Shown: positions 42,201 to 53,691, numbered from the stretch's first letter. The stretch is DNA of 64,000 nt from Novosphingobium sp. (GCA_016719755.1 JADJYM010000015.1:186001-250000), one strand, 5' to 3'. Notes: a model not told the origin generated them from the sequence alone. Numbers and translations are program-made.

Positions 42201-42926
42201 ATGCATCTGCAGGGCAAGGCCGCGCTGGTTACCGGCGGGACTGACGGGATCGGCGCGGAACTGATCCGCCAGCTGCGCGACAAGGGCGTCACCGTCATCA
42301 CTTCGGGCCGTGATCCGGCGCGGGTAGAGGCGACGCGGGCCGCCGGGTTCGAGGTGGTGCAAGCCGACCTTTCGAGCGCGGTGGGCGCCGCCGCCCTGCT
42401 CAAGGCGGTCGAGGGGCGCCCCATCGACATCCTGGTCAACAACGCCGGCAGCGGCGCGGACCATGATTTCCGCGATCCTGGCGCGCCCGACATGGCGGCG
42501 GCGGATGCCTGCATCTTCCTCAACCTCAACGCCCCGATCCACCTGATCGCGGGGCTGATGCCGATGCTTCGGTCCCGCCCCGAAGCGATGATCGTCAACG
42601 TCACCTCCGGCCTCGCCATCGCTCCGCGTGCGGGCGGGCCGGTCTATTGCGCGACCAAGGCGGCGCTGCGCAGTTACAGCCAGGCCTTGCGGGTCCAGCT
42701 TAAAGACACGCCCGTCCACGTGCTCGAAGCGCTCCCTCCCGTGGTGGAAACCAAGATGACTGCCGGGCGCACCAACAAGAAGATGCCCGCCGCCGAATGC
42801 GCACGCCAGTTCGTCGCCGCAATGGAGCGCAATGCGGATGAGGCCAATGTCGGCGTGGTCAAGCTGCTGCAGGTGGTCAACTCGATCTCGCCGGCGCTCG
42901 CCCGGCGGATCATGATCCGGTTTTAA
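42201..42926 (+). CDS. Short-chain dehydrogenase/reductase (DltE-like)
   Basis: NAD(P)-dependent oxidoreductase of 241 residues. TGGTDGIGAELI is the cofactor motif, NNAG near residue 75 and the Y-x-x-x-K pair in VYCATKAALRSYSQAL complete the SDR signature. It resembles the DltE/short-chain dehydrogenases annotated as oxidoreductases; substrate unknown. GGGGAGAAAG precedes the ATG. Its stop lies 4 bp inside the stop of the convergent regulator gene. Confidence 0.88.
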   Translation: MHLQGKAALVTGGTDGIGAELIRQLRDKGVTVITSGRDPARVEATRAAGFEVVQADLSSAVGAAALLKAVEGRPIDILVNNAGSGADHDFRDPGAPDMAAADACIFLNLNAPIHLIAGLMPMLRSRPEAMIVNVTSGLAIAPRAGGPVYCATKAALRSYSQALRVQLKDTPVHVLEALPPVVETKMTAGRTNKKMPAAECARQFVAAMERNADEANVGVVKLLQVVNSISPALARRIMIRF

Positions 42927-44323
42927 CCCACCCGGTAGGGCACCACGCCGCGCCGATCAGGGTCGACCGCGATAGGGCGGTCGCTGGGGGGAAAGGCGCG
43001 CTGGTCGCAATCGGCGCGGGGACAGATGCGGCACGAGATGCCGATGGGGGTCGCCGCGCGCGGGCTGGCCAGGTCCAGTCCGTCGGCATAAACGAACTCG
43101 CTGGCGTGCTCCGCTTCGCAGCCCAGCGCCACGGCATAGCGGCGCGGCAGGCGGTCATAGCGGCCCGAAGGCTTCACCAGCCCCTTGGCCATCGAGACAT
43201 AGCGCACCCCGTCCGGCGTTTCGGCCAGCTGAACCAGAATGCGGTCCGGAATCGCCACGGCCTCGTGCACGATCCACAGCGGGCAGGCGCCGCCGAACCG
43301 CGCGAACTGGAGGCGGGTCGCTGAATGGCGCTTGGTGATGTTGCCTGCCATGTCGACCCGGCAGAAGAAGAACGGCACCCCGCGCATATCCTCGCGCTGG
43401 AGCGTGGAGAGGCGGTGGCAGGCCTGCTCGAAACTGGTGCCGAAGGCCTGCGCCAGCCGGTCGATATCGTGGCGCACGGCGCGCGCCTCGGCCCGGAATC
43501 GGGCATAGGGCATCAGCAATGCACCGGCAGCATAGTTGCACAGGCCGATGAACAGCAGTTGCCGCGATGCCGCGCTGCGCAGCGCCGCGCTTTCCACCAC
43601 GGCGGCAATCTCGTCCTTCAAGGCCAGGGCAGCGAGCTGGTGGGCGAGCTGGAAGCGGCGGCTTTCGACCGGCTGGGCAGGGTCGATGGTCAGGTGGCCC
43701 ATTTCCGCGTCGAACGAGCGCAGGCCCGCTTGCCCGGTGTAGATCAGCGAAACTGACAGGGCATCGCGCAGATAACCTTCGATCGCTCCGGTTTCGGGCG
43801 AAAGGCCGCCCAGCCGCGCCGCCAGCGCCTCTGCCGCGTGGTCGAGGCTGTCGACGTAGTTATTGGCGAAGTGGAACCAGTCGCGCACTTCCTCCCACGG
43901 CAGGCGGGCGGCGCTGGTGCTGTCGCTGGCGAGCGCCTCGTCAACCATCTCCAGCCGCTGGCCGGTGCGGCGATAGGCCTCGTGCAGCGTGATGAAGCGT
44001 TCGGCCAGCGCCGGTTGCTGTTCGGCAAAGCGGGCCAGCTGCGCGGGATCGAGCGGTTCACCGAACAGCGGATCGGCATTGGCATCGCGCAGCGCGGCAA
44101 GGCGGCTGGCGGCATCGTCCGCCGCGACCTCACGCCAGTCGAGCGGGAAGGCGCGGCTGAGCCGTTCGACCAGCGCGGGGGTCAGCGGTCGGTCGTCGTT
44201 CTCCAGCTGCGAGAGGTAGGAGGGGCTGATCGCCAGCGAAGCGGCCAGCTCCGACTGCTTCAGGCGGCGCTCGATCCGGATCGCGCGAAGCCGGGCTCCG
44301 GCAAAGATGCGGCGCTGGTTCAT
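42923..44323 (-). CDS. pccR: Short-chain fatty acyl-CoA regulator family (ScfR/PccR-type) XRE transcription factor
   Basis: Regulator of 466 residues with an N-terminal XRE helix-turn-helix ([23 protein letters not shown]), a central ImmA/IrrE-like peptidase-fold domain, and the C-terminal short-chain fatty acyl regulator domain (formerly DUF2083) rich in cysteines ([15 protein letters not shown]). In Rhodobacter sphaeroides, PccR of this family controls propionyl-CoA carboxylase genes. It is divergent from pccB with the operator cluster between them, so it very likely senses propionyl-CoA and controls this locus; the symbol is given by analogy. Confidence 0.85.
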   Translation of the reverse strand: MNQRRIFAGARLRAIRIERRLKQSELAASLAISPSYLSQLENDDRPLTPALVERLSRAFPLDWREVAADDAASRLAALRDANADPLFGEPLDPAQLARFAEQQPALAERFITLHEAYRRTGQRLEMVDEALASDSTSAARLPWEEVRDWFHFANNYVDSLDHAAEALAARLGGLSPETGAIEGYLRDALSVSLIYTGQAGLRSFDAEMGHLTIDPAQPVESRRFQLAHQLAALALKDEIAAVVESAALRSAASRQLLFIGLCNYAAGALLMPYARFRAEARAVRHDIDRLAQAFGTSFEQACHRLSTLQREDMRGVPFFFCRVDMAGNITKRHSATRLQFARFGGACPLWIVHEAVAIPDRILVQLAETPDGVRYVSMAKGLVKPSGRYDRLPRRYAVALGCEAEHASEFVYADGLDLASPRAATPIGISCRICPRADCDQRAFPPSDRPIAVDPDRRGVVPYRVG

Positions 44324-44334
44324 GGTTCCATTCT

Positions 44335-44387
44335 ACTTTGCAAAGTGACACTTCGCAACTTTGCAAGTTCACATTGGACTTTGCGCC
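44335..44387. promoter_or_regulatory. Cluster of TTTGCAAA-type operators between the pccR-like gene and pccB
   Basis: ACTTTGCAAAGT (44335-44346) is a perfect 12-bp palindrome, 11 bp upstream of the regulator ATG. TTCGCAAC (44352-44359) and TTTGCAAG (44360-44367, inside AACTTTGCAAGTT) follow, and TTTGCGCC (44380-44387) is a weaker fourth match. ScfR/PccR in Rhodobacter is reported to use paired TTTGCAAA sites, which supports autoregulation and control of the propionyl-CoA genes from this segment. Confidence 0.65.
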
Positions 44388-44436
44388 AATGCGCGCGCAG
44401 GAAGAAGGCTTGGAACAGTCCGGGACGGGGAATTCA

Positions 44437-45969
44437 ATGTCCGCAAATATCGCCGAAATGGAACGCCGCCGCGATGCCGCGCGGCTTGGGGGCGGCCAGA
44501 AGCGCATCGATGCCCAGCACGCCAAGGGCAAGCTTACCGCGCGTGAGCGTCTGGAAATTCTGCTCGATTCCGGCAGTTTCGAAGAAATCGACATGTATGT
44601 CGAACACAACTGCGTCGATTTCGGCATGCCCGATCAGGTCATCCCGGGCGACGGCGTGGTGACCGGCAGCGGCACGATCAACGGCCGGCTGGTCTATGTC
44701 TTCGCGCAGGACTTCACCGTGTTCGGCGGGGCCGTGTCGGAACGCCACGCGATGAAGATCTGCAAGGTGATGGATATCGCCATGAAGGTTGGTGCGCCGG
44801 TGATCGGCCTCAACGATTCGGGCGGCGCGCGCATCCAGGAAGGCGTCGCCAGCCTGGGCGGCTATGCCGAGATCTTTCAGCGCAACGTGCTGGCCAGCGG
44901 CGTGGTGCCGCAGCTCAGCCTGATCATGGGGCCGTGCGCGGGCGGGGCGGTTTACTCGCCCGCGATGACCGACTTCATCTTCATGGTGAAGGACAGCTCC
45001 TACATGTTCGTCACCGGCCCGGACGTGGTCAAGACCGTGACGAACGAGATCGTCACGCAGGAAGAACTGGGCGGCGCGGTAACGCACACCACCAAGACCT
45101 CGGTTGCCGATCTGGCGCTGGAAAATGACATCGAGGCGCTGCTGACCGCGCGCGACTTCTTCGATTTCCTCCCTCTCAACAACCGTGAGGAAGTGCCCGC
45201 GCGGCCGACCAACGATCCGTGGGACCGGCTGGACAACAGCCTGGATACGCTGATCCCGGCCAATGCCAACCAGCCGTATGATATGCACGAGGTCGTGCGC
45301 AAAGTGCTGGACGAAGGCGATTTCTTCGAAGTCCAGCCCGCCCATGCAGGTAACATCCTGTGCGGGTTCGGGCGGATCGAGGGGAAGACCGTGGGCGTGG
45401 TCGCCAACCAGCCGATGGTGCTGGCAGGCGTCCTCGACATCAATTCATCCAAGAAGGCCGCGCGGTTCGTGCGGTTCTGCGATGCCTTCAACATCCCGAT
45501 CCTGACCTTCGTCGACGTGCCGGGCTTCCTTCCCGGCACCGCGCAGGAACACAACGGCATCATCAAGCATGGGGCCAAGCTGCTGTTCGCCTATGCCGAA
45601 GCGACCGTGCCGAAGATCACCGTCATCACCCGCAAGGCCTATGGCGGCGCCTATGACGTGATGGCCTCCAAGCACCTGCGCGGCGATCTCAACTATGCCT
45701 GGCCCACGGCGGAAATCGCGGTGATGGGCGCCAAGGGCGCGGTGGAAATCATCTTCCGCTCGGACATTGGCGATCCCGACAAGATCGCGGAACGCACCAA
45801 GGAATACGAGGACCGCTTCGCCAACCCGTTCGTTGCCGCCAGCAAGGGCTTCATCGACGAGGTGATCCACCCGCACTCGACGCGGCGGCGGATTGCGCTG
45901 GGGCTCAGGAAGCTGCGGAACAAGAGCCTCGAGAACCCCTGGAAGAAGCACGACAACATTCCGCTGTAA
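44437..45969 (+). CDS. pccB: Propionyl-CoA carboxylase, beta (carboxyltransferase) subunit
   Basis: Transfers CO2 from biotin to propionyl-CoA, giving methylmalonyl-CoA. The carboxyltransferase domain shows [21 protein letters not shown] at the start, [35 protein letters not shown] and [22 protein letters not shown]. 510 residues is standard for PccB. ATG 44437 is taken over an in-frame upstream codon at 44338 that lies inside the operator cluster. It is the first gene of the propionyl-CoA operon; its biotin-carboxylase partner is five genes downstream. Confidence 0.94.
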   Translation: MSANIAEMERRRDAARLGGGQKRIDAQHAKGKLTARERLEILLDSGSFEEIDMYVEHNCVDFGMPDQVIPGDGVVTGSGTINGRLVYVFAQDFTVFGGAVSERHAMKICKVMDIAMKVGAPVIGLNDSGGARIQEGVASLGGYAEIFQRNVLASGVVPQLSLIMGPCAGGAVYSPAMTDFIFMVKDSSYMFVTGPDVVKTVTNEIVTQEELGGAVTHTTKTSVADLALENDIEALLTARDFFDFLPLNNREEVPARPTNDPWDRLDNSLDTLIPANANQPYDMHEVVRKVLDEGDFFEVQPAHAGNILCGFGRIEGKTVGVVANQPMVLAGVLDINSSKKAARFVRFCDAFNIPILTFVDVPGFLPGTAQEHNGIIKHGAKLLFAYAEATVPKITVITRKAYGGAYDVMASKHLRGDLNYAWPTAEIAVMGAKGAVEIIFRSDIGDPDKIAERTKEYEDRFANPFVAASKGFIDEVIHPHSTRRRIALGLRKLRNKSLENPWKKHDNIPL

Positions 45970-45981
45970 GGATCAGCCACC

Positions 45982-46422
45982 ATGAAACTCGGCCGACTAA
46001 ACCACATCGGCGTCGCCACGCCGTCCATCGCCGATTCCATCGTGTTCTACCGCGACGTGATGGGCGCGACGAAGATCCATGAGCCGTTTGACTTGCCCGA
46101 TCAGGGCGTGAAGGTGTGCTTCGTCGATACCCCCGGTGCGGACGGCGCGCTGAACGGCACGCAGATCGAGCTGATCGAGCCGCTGCCCGGCAACGCCAGC
46201 ATCAAGGGCTTCCTTGAGAAGAACCCGGCCGGCGGGCAGCACCACATGTGCTACGAAGTGCCCGACATCCACGCCGCCAAGGCTGAATTCGAGGCCATGG
46301 GCAAGCGCGTGCTGGGCGAACCCCGGATCGGCGCCCACGGGACGCTGATCTTCTTCGTCCACCCGCGCGACATGGGCGGGGTTCTGACCGAGATCATGGA
46401 AACGCCGCAGGACGGGCATTGA
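45982..46422 (+). CDS. mce: Methylmalonyl-CoA epimerase
   Basis: Vicinal-oxygen-chelate-fold metalloenzyme that interconverts (S)- and (R)-methylmalonyl-CoA, the step between the carboxylase and the mutase. LNHIGVATPSI supplies the first metal histidine, EKNPAGGQHHMCYEVPDI the second, and VFYRDV and IGAHGTLIFFVHPRDMGGVL the rest of the fold. 146 residues is typical. It begins 12 bp after pccB. Confidence 0.94.
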   Translation: MKLGRLNHIGVATPSIADSIVFYRDVMGATKIHEPFDLPDQGVKVCFVDTPGADGALNGTQIELIEPLPGNASIKGFLEKNPAGGQHHMCYEVPDIHAAKAEFEAMGKRVLGEPRIGAHGTLIFFVHPRDMGGVLTEIMETPQDGH

Positions 46423-46427
46423 GTTAA

Positions 46428-46591
46428 CCCTCTCCCCGAACCGGGGAGAGGATACGAAGGCTTGGCGGCTTGCCGCCTAGCCGAAGTTGGAGAGGGGGCT
46501 CCGGCCTCGCGGGCTGCGCACCCCTCTTCAGGCTTCGCTAGCTCCATACGGAGCAAGCTGCGCCATCCTCTCCCCGGCACGGGGAGAGGGG
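46428..46591. repeat. Palindromic intergenic repeat, copy 1 (between mce and the hydratase gene)
   Basis: Bounded by CCCTCTCCCC...GGGGAGAGG hairpins at both ends. The body reads TACGAAGGCTTGGCGG...CCTAGCCGAAGTTGGAGAGGGG and then GCTAGCTCCATACGGAGC. It fills essentially the whole gap before the next ribosome site and is shared with two further gaps downstream in the same operon. Confidence 0.75.
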
Positions 46592-46610
46592 ACAGGGAAA
46601 GGGAGTTGGA

Positions 46611-47396
46611 ATGGCTTACGAAACCATCACCGTCGACGTCAGTGACAAGATTGCCACGATCACGCTCAACCGCCCGGAGCGGATGAACGCGTGCAGCCTC
46701 GACATGGCGGGCGAGATCAATGACGCGCTGTCGTCCGAAATGGGCGATGCGCGCTGCCTGATCATCACCGGCGCGGGGCGGGGCTTCTGTTCGGGCGCTG
46801 ACCTTCAGGCGCGGGGCCAATCCTCGATTTCCGGCGGCGAGGGCAGCTATGTCGCGCTGACGCGCCATTACAACCCGCTGATGATCAACCTTGCCCGCCT
46901 CAACATGCCGGTCATCACTGCCGTCAACGGCGCGGCGGCGGGCGTGGGCTGCTCGATCGGCCTGTGCGGCGATTTCGTGATCGCGGGCAAGAGCGGCTAC
47001 TTCCTTCAGGCTTTCGTCAATATCGGGCTGGTGCCCGATGGCGGCGCCAGCTGGATGCTGCCGCGCCTGATCGGCAAGGCCCGCGCCACCGAAATGATGA
47101 TGCTGGGCGAGAAGATCAGCGCGGACAAGGCGCTGGACTGGGGCATGATCTACAAGGTGGTCGAGGATGCCGAGCTGCAGGCCGAGGCCCGCGCGCTCGC
47201 CACCCGGCTCGCCAATGGCCCGACCATTTCCTACGCCACGATGCGCAAGAACATCCTGGTGGCGATGGAAAACAGCTACGCCGAGCAGCTGCTCGCCGAA
47301 GCCGAGGGCCAGCGGATCGCCGGCAATTCGGCGGACGCGATGGAAGGCGGGCTGGCCTTCCTCGAGAAGCGCAAGCCCAACTTCCAGGGCAAGTGA
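46611..47396 (+). CDS. Enoyl-CoA hydratase/isomerase family protein
   Basis: Crotonase-fold protein of 261 residues. The oxyanion-hole motifs are GAGRGFCSGADLQ (~55-70) and the AVNGAAAGVGCSIGLCGDFVIAG region (~105-125), and NIGLVPDGGASWMLPRLIG follows. The position occupied by the glutamate or aspartate in classical hydratases lies near DGGAS. It may be a 2-(1,2-epoxy-1,2-dihydrophenyl)acetyl-CoA isomerase-like or another hydratase; exact reaction unassigned. Embedded in the propionyl-CoA operon, so likely involved in odd-chain or branched-chain acyl-CoA catabolism. Confidence 0.85.
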   Translation: MAYETITVDVSDKIATITLNRPERMNACSLDMAGEINDALSSEMGDARCLIITGAGRGFCSGADLQARGQSSISGGEGSYVALTRHYNPLMINLARLNMPVITAVNGAAAGVGCSIGLCGDFVIAGKSGYFLQAFVNIGLVPDGGASWMLPRLIGKARATEMMMLGEKISADKALDWGMIYKVVEDAELQAEARALATRLANGPTISYATMRKNILVAMENSYAEQLLAEAEGQRIAGNSADAMEGGLAFLEKRKPNFQGK

Positions 47397-47404
47397 ACAA
47401 TGAG

Positions 47405-47522
47405 CCCTCTCCCCTCGAGGGGAGAGGGTTGGGAGAGGGGGTGCGCGCACGCGCCCCTCTCCAACTCCGGCTAGGCGCAAATGCGCCAAGCCTGCGTATC
47501 CTCTCCCCGGATGGGGAGAGGG
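47405..47522. repeat. Palindromic intergenic repeat, copy 2 (inverted; before the mutase gene)
   Basis: Begins with a perfect 24-bp palindrome (47405-47428) containing CTCGAG at its centre and ends with CCTCTCCCC-GGAT-GGGGAGAGG. The interior segment CTCTCCAACTCCGGCTAGGC...GCCAAGCCTGCGTATCC is the reverse complement of the corresponding part of copies 1 and 3. This copy is therefore in the opposite orientation and somewhat shorter. Confidence 0.72.
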
Positions 47523-47536
47523 CAATGAGGTGAGAA

Positions 47537-49657
<2,121 letters not shown>

Positions 49658-49663
49658 GCATAT

Positions 49664-49825
49664 CCCTCTCCCCTTCAGGGGAGAGGTTACGAAGGCTGGG
49701 GAGCGAAGCGACCTAGCCGAAGTTGGAGAGGGGGGCATGCCCCATAGGCCGCAAGGCCCCTCTCCAAGCTACGCTAGCTCCGTTCGGAGCAAGCTGCGCT
49801 ATCCTCTCCCCTGGAGGGGAGAGGG
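49664..49825. repeat. Palindromic intergenic repeat, copy 3 (between the mutase and metY genes)
   Basis: Bounded by CCCTCTCCCC-TTCA-GGGGAGAGG and TCCTCTCCCC-TGGA-GGGGAGAGGG hairpins. The body matches copy 1: TACGAAGGCT...GACCTAGCCGAAGTTGGAGAGGGG and GCTAGCTCCGTTCGGAGC, with the same orientation. It ends just before the AGGAGG ribosome site of the next gene. Confidence 0.75.
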
Positions 49826-49843
49826 AAGGACAGGAGGTTTTTG

Positions 49844-51118
49844 ATGACCCAGAAGCTCGAAACGCTGACGATCCACGCGGGATGCGAACCCGATCCGACC
49901 ACCAATGCGCGGATCACGCCGATCTATCAGACGGCCAGCTATGTGTTCGATAGCGCCGAACACGCGGCGAACCTGTTTGCGCTCAAGGAATTCGGGAACA
50001 TCTACACCCGGATCATGAACCCCACCAACGCCGCGCTGGAAGGCAAGATCGCCGCGCTGGAAGGCGGCGTGGGCGCGCTGGGGGTGGCATCGGGCCATGC
50101 CGCGCAGATGATCGTGTTCCACACCCTGATGGAGCCGGGCTGCGAGATCGTGGCGGCGAAGAAGCTCTATGGCGGCAGCCTCAACCAGCTGGCCCATGCC
50201 TTTGCCAAGTTTGGCTGGAAGACCGTGTTCGTCGATGCCGACGATCCGGCCAATGTCGCCGCCGCGATCAATGACAAGACCCGCGCGGTGTTCATCGAAA
50301 GCCTCGCCAACCCGGGCGGGGTGGTGCAGGACATCGCCGCAATTGCCGAGGTTGCCCATGCCGCGGGCGTGCCGCTGGTGGTGGACAACACCATGGCCAC
50401 CCCGCTGCTGTGCCGCCCGATCGAGCACGGGGCCGACATCGTCGTCCATTCGGCCACCAAGTTCCTCAATGGTCACGGCAATTCGGTTGGCGGGCTGATC
50501 GTGGATGCGGGCAAGTTCGACTGGGTCGCCAGCGGCAAGTATCCCTCGCTCACTCAGCCCAACCCCAGCTACCACGGCGCGGTGCTGAGCGATGCGGTGG
50601 GGCCGATGGCCTTCATCATCGCCTGCCGCGTGCTGGGCCTGCGCGATCTGGGGCCGGCGCTGGCGCCGATGAACGCCTTCCTGACGCTGACCGGCATGGA
50701 AACGCTCGCCCTGCGGATGGAACGCCACTGCGCCAACGCGCTGCATCTGGCCCAGTGGCTCCAGAACCATCCCAAGGTGGCCTGGGTGCGCTATGCCGGC
50801 CTGCCGGAAGACCCCTATCACCAGCTTGCCCAGCGCTATCTTGGCGGCAAGGGTGGGGCGGTGTTCACCTTTGGCGTGCAGGGCGGGTACGAGGCCGGGG
50901 TCAAGCTCGTCTCCTCGGTCAAACTGCTCAGCCACCTTGCCAACATCGGCGACACCCGCAGCCTGATCATCCACCCGGCCAGCACCACCCACAGCCAGCT
51001 GGGCGAGGAGGAACTGATCTCCGCCGGGGCGGGGCCGGATGTGGTCCGCCTGTCGGTCGGGATCGAGCATATCGACGATATCGTCGCCGACCTCGCGCAG
51101 GCGCTCGAACAGATTTAA
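49844..51118 (+). CDS. metY: O-acetylhomoserine sulfhydrylase (aminocarboxypropyltransferase)
   Basis: Cys/Met-metabolism PLP enzyme that makes homocysteine (or methionine, with methanethiol) from O-acetylhomoserine. TLTIHAGCEPDPTTNAR and IYQTASYVFDS open the fold, the PLP lysine lies in VVHSATKFLNGHGNSVGG, and the extra loop DWVASGKYPSLTQPNPSYHG distinguishes this family from methionine gamma-lyase. ATG 49844 follows AGGAGG (49832-49837); a TTG one codon upstream is rejected. 424 residues is typical. Its place inside a propionyl-CoA operon is unusual. Confidence 0.9.
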   Translation: MTQKLETLTIHAGCEPDPTTNARITPIYQTASYVFDSAEHAANLFALKEFGNIYTRIMNPTNAALEGKIAALEGGVGALGVASGHAAQMIVFHTLMEPGCEIVAAKKLYGGSLNQLAHAFAKFGWKTVFVDADDPANVAAAINDKTRAVFIESLANPGGVVQDIAAIAEVAHAAGVPLVVDNTMATPLLCRPIEHGADIVVHSATKFLNGHGNSVGGLIVDAGKFDWVASGKYPSLTQPNPSYHGAVLSDAVGPMAFIIACRVLGLRDLGPALAPMNAFLTLTGMETLALRMERHCANALHLAQWLQNHPKVAWVRYAGLPEDPYHQLAQRYLGGKGGAVFTFGVQGGYEAGVKLVSSVKLLSHLANIGDTRSLIIHPASTTHSQLGEEELISAGAGPDVVRLSVGIEHIDDIVADLAQALEQI

Positions 51119-51136
51119 GCGATTGGAATAGCTAGC

Positions 51137-53158
51137 ATGTTCAAGAAAATCCTCATTGCCAATCGCGGCGAAATCGCTTGCCGGGTGATCAAGACCGCCC
51201 GTCGCATGGGCATCCAGACCGTTGCGGTCTATTCGGATGCCGATGCCCGCGCGCCGTTCGTGCAGATGGCCGACGAAGCCGTGCACATCGGCCCGTCGCC
51301 CGCCGCGCAAAGCTATCTGATCGCGGACAAGATCATCGCGGCCTGCAAGCAGACGGGCGCCGAAGCGGTCCATCCGGGCTACGGCTTCCTGTCCGAGCGC
51401 ACCTCGTTCGCCGAGGCGCTGGCGGCGGAAGGCATCGAGTTCATCGGCCCCCCGGTGAACGCCATCGCCGCGATGGGCGACAAGATCGAGAGCAAGAAGC
51501 TAGCCAAGGCAGCCGGGGTCAACGTGGTTCCCGGTTTCGTCGGCGAGATCGAGGATACCGAGCACGCGGTGCGCATCTCGAACGAGATCGGCTATCCGGT
51601 GATGATGAAGGCCTCCGCTGGTGGCGGCGGCAAGGGCATGCGCCTGGCCTATGACGAAAAGGACGTGCGCGAAGGCTTCGAGGCGACCAAGCGCGAGGGC
51701 CTGAACTCGTTCGGCGATGACCGCGTGTTTATCGAAAAGTTCATCCTCAACCCGCGCCACATCGAGATCCAGATCCTGGGCGACAAGCACGGCAACATCG
51801 TCTACCTCAACGAACGGGAATGCAGCATCCAGCGCCGCCACCAGAAGGTGGTGGAAGAAGCGCCTTCGCCGTTCGTCACCGAAAAGATGCGCAAAGCGAT
51901 GGGCGAACAGTGCGTCGCCCTGTCGCGCGCGGTGGGTTACTACAGCGCGGGCACGGTCGAACTGATCGTCTCGGGCGCGGACCCGACGGGGGAGAGCTTC
52001 TACTTCCTGGAAATGAACACCCGCCTGCAGGTGGAACACCCGGTCACCGAATGCATCACCGGGGTCGACCTGGTGGAACAGATGATCCGCGTGGCCGCTG
52101 GCGAAAAGCTGGCGTTCGACCAGAAGGACGTGAAGATCGACGGCTGGGCGATCGAGAACCGCGTCTATGCCGAAGACCCCTATCGCGGCTTCCTGCCCTC
52201 CACGGGCCGCCTCGTGCGCTACAGCCCGCCGGTCGATGGCTGGACCGATGACGGCGAGGAGAACGGGCGGCGCGGCGTGGACGGTGTGCGCGTGGACGAC
52301 GGCGTCTATGAAGGCGGCGAAGTGTCGATGTTCTACGACCCGATGATCGCCAAGCTGATCACCTGGGGCAAGACCCGCGACGAAGCCGCGGACAAGCAGA
52401 TCGCCGCGCTCGATGCTTTCGAGATCGAGGGGCTGGGCCACAACATCGATTTCGTCTCGGCGATCATGCAGCACCCGCGCTTCCGCTCGGGCGAACTGAC
52501 CACCGGCTTCATCGCCGAGGAGTATCCGGACGGCTTCACCGGCGCCGCGCCGAGCGAGGAACTGAGCCGCCAGCTCGCCGCCATTGCCGGGTTCATCGCC
52601 ACCGCCGAATCCGACCGCGCGCGGCGGATCGACGGCCAGCTGGGCGACCGGCTTGAGCCGGTGCACAAGTGGGAAGTGTCGATCGATGGCGCGGACCACA
52701 AGGTCAAGGTGGGGCGCAAGAAGATCAAGGTCGATGGCGAGGAAGTGGAACTGAGCCTTGCCTACACCCCCGGCGACAAGTTTGTTGCGGCGGAAGTCGG
52801 CGATAGCGCGCTGGGTGTGAAGCTGGCGCGCACCCGTACTGGCTGGAAGATGACCACGCGCGGGCGGATCTACACCGTGCGCTGTCTGCCCCGGCGGATT
52901 GCTCCGCTGGCCCAGCACATGATCGAGAAGGTGCCGCCCGATCTTTCGCGGTTCCTGATCTGTCCGATGCCCGGCCTGCTGGTCGCGCTGCACGTGGCCG
53001 AAGGCGACAAGGTTGAGGCCGGCCAGCCGCTGGCGGTGGTGGAAGCCATGAAGATGGAAAACATCCTGCGCGCGGAAAAGTCCGCCACGGTCAAGGCCGT
53101 CAACGCCAAGGCCGGCGACAGCCTGGCGGTGGACGCAATCATCCTCGAACTGGAATAG
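51137..53158 (+). CDS. pccA: Propionyl-CoA carboxylase, alpha (biotin carboxylase/carrier) subunit
   Basis: Carboxylates its own biotin using ATP and bicarbonate, for transfer by PccB. The N-terminal ATP-grasp domain runs from FKKILIANRGEIACRVIKTARRMG through KASAGGGGKGMRLA and MNTRLQVEHPVTECITGVDLVEQM. The last ~80 residues form the biotinyl carrier domain with biotin lysine K639 in EAMKMEN. 673 residues fits propionyl/acyl-CoA carboxylase alpha subunits. It starts 18 bp after metY, so it belongs to the same transcript as pccB despite the distance. Confidence 0.95.
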   Translation: MFKKILIANRGEIACRVIKTARRMGIQTVAVYSDADARAPFVQMADEAVHIGPSPAAQSYLIADKIIAACKQTGAEAVHPGYGFLSERTSFAEALAAEGIEFIGPPVNAIAAMGDKIESKKLAKAAGVNVVPGFVGEIEDTEHAVRISNEIGYPVMMKASAGGGGKGMRLAYDEKDVREGFEATKREGLNSFGDDRVFIEKFILNPRHIEIQILGDKHGNIVYLNERECSIQRRHQKVVEEAPSPFVTEKMRKAMGEQCVALSRAVGYYSAGTVELIVSGADPTGESFYFLEMNTRLQVEHPVTECITGVDLVEQMIRVAAGEKLAFDQKDVKIDGWAIENRVYAEDPYRGFLPSTGRLVRYSPPVDGWTDDGEENGRRGVDGVRVDDGVYEGGEVSMFYDPMIAKLITWGKTRDEAADKQIAALDAFEIEGLGHNIDFVSAIMQHPRFRSGELTTGFIAEEYPDGFTGAAPSEELSRQLAAIAGFIATAESDRARRIDGQLGDRLEPVHKWEVSIDGADHKVKVGRKKIKVDGEEVELSLAYTPGDKFVAAEVGDSALGVKLARTRTGWKMTTRGRIYTVRCLPRRIAPLAQHMIEKVPPDLSRFLICPMPGLLVALHVAEGDKVEAGQPLAVVEAMKMENILRAEKSATVKAVNAKAGDSLAVDAIILELE

Positions 53159-53213
53159 GCAGGTGGAGCGGGTGGGGCTTGCACGCAGGTGCGTCAAGCC
53201 TCACTTCGGTGCC

Positions 53214-53648
53214 ATGCCCAGTGTCTGGACCATCGGTTACGAACAGGCAGCGATGCCTGATTTCCTTGCCGCGCTGAAGGGCGCGGGGGTGGAAGTGGTG
53301 GCCGATGTCCGCGCCATCGCGGTCTCGCGCCGCCCGGGCTTTTCCAAGACCGCGCTGGCGGCCAGCCTGGCCGAAGCGGGGATCGAATACCGCCATTTCC
53401 GCGCGCTTGGCACGCCGGCGGATGGCCGCGCGGCGGCGCGGGCGCTTGATCGTCCGAAGCTGGAACGGATCTACGCGGGCCAGCTTGAACTGCCCGAGGC
53501 GATGGCCGCCGCCGCCCAGCTTGCCGACCTGTGCGAAACGCGCCGCGTGGCCCTGCTGTGCTATGAACGCGATCCCGGCTGCTGCCACCGCACGCTGTTG
53601 CACGAAGCGGTGCTGCCGGGCTTTGCGGTGGAAGACCTCCTGCCCTGA
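53214..53648 (+). CDS. DUF488 family protein
   Basis: Small soluble protein of 144 residues. WTIGYEQ near the start, VADVRAIAVSRRPGFSK and the C-terminal VALLCYERDPGCCHR are the DUF488 signatures. The family is of unknown function, with conserved cysteine, histidine and arginine residues in the last motif. ATG 53214 is used because it begins the conserved domain; an upstream in-frame start at 53163 is possible but would add 17 residues without similarity. Its role beside the propionyl-CoA genes is unknown. Confidence 0.85.
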   Translation: MPSVWTIGYEQAAMPDFLAALKGAGVEVVADVRAIAVSRRPGFSKTALAASLAEAGIEYRHFRALGTPADGRAAARALDRPKLERIYAGQLELPEAMAAAAQLADLCETRRVALLCYERDPGCCHRTLLHEAVLPGFAVEDLLP

Positions 53649-53691
53649 CTGCGTCCCGAACCCGATCCGATATGGGACGACGGGGGAGCGA

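Noticed and set aside
49844-51118. Methionine gamma-lyase, which would feed 2-oxobutyrate to propionyl-CoA
   Set aside because: The extra DWVASGKYPSLTQPNPSYHG loop and the overall length point to O-acetylhomoserine sulfhydrylase.
51500-53197. A 565-codon open frame antisense to pccA
   Set aside because: Shadow of the biotin carboxylase gene, with no recognisable domain and no start signal.
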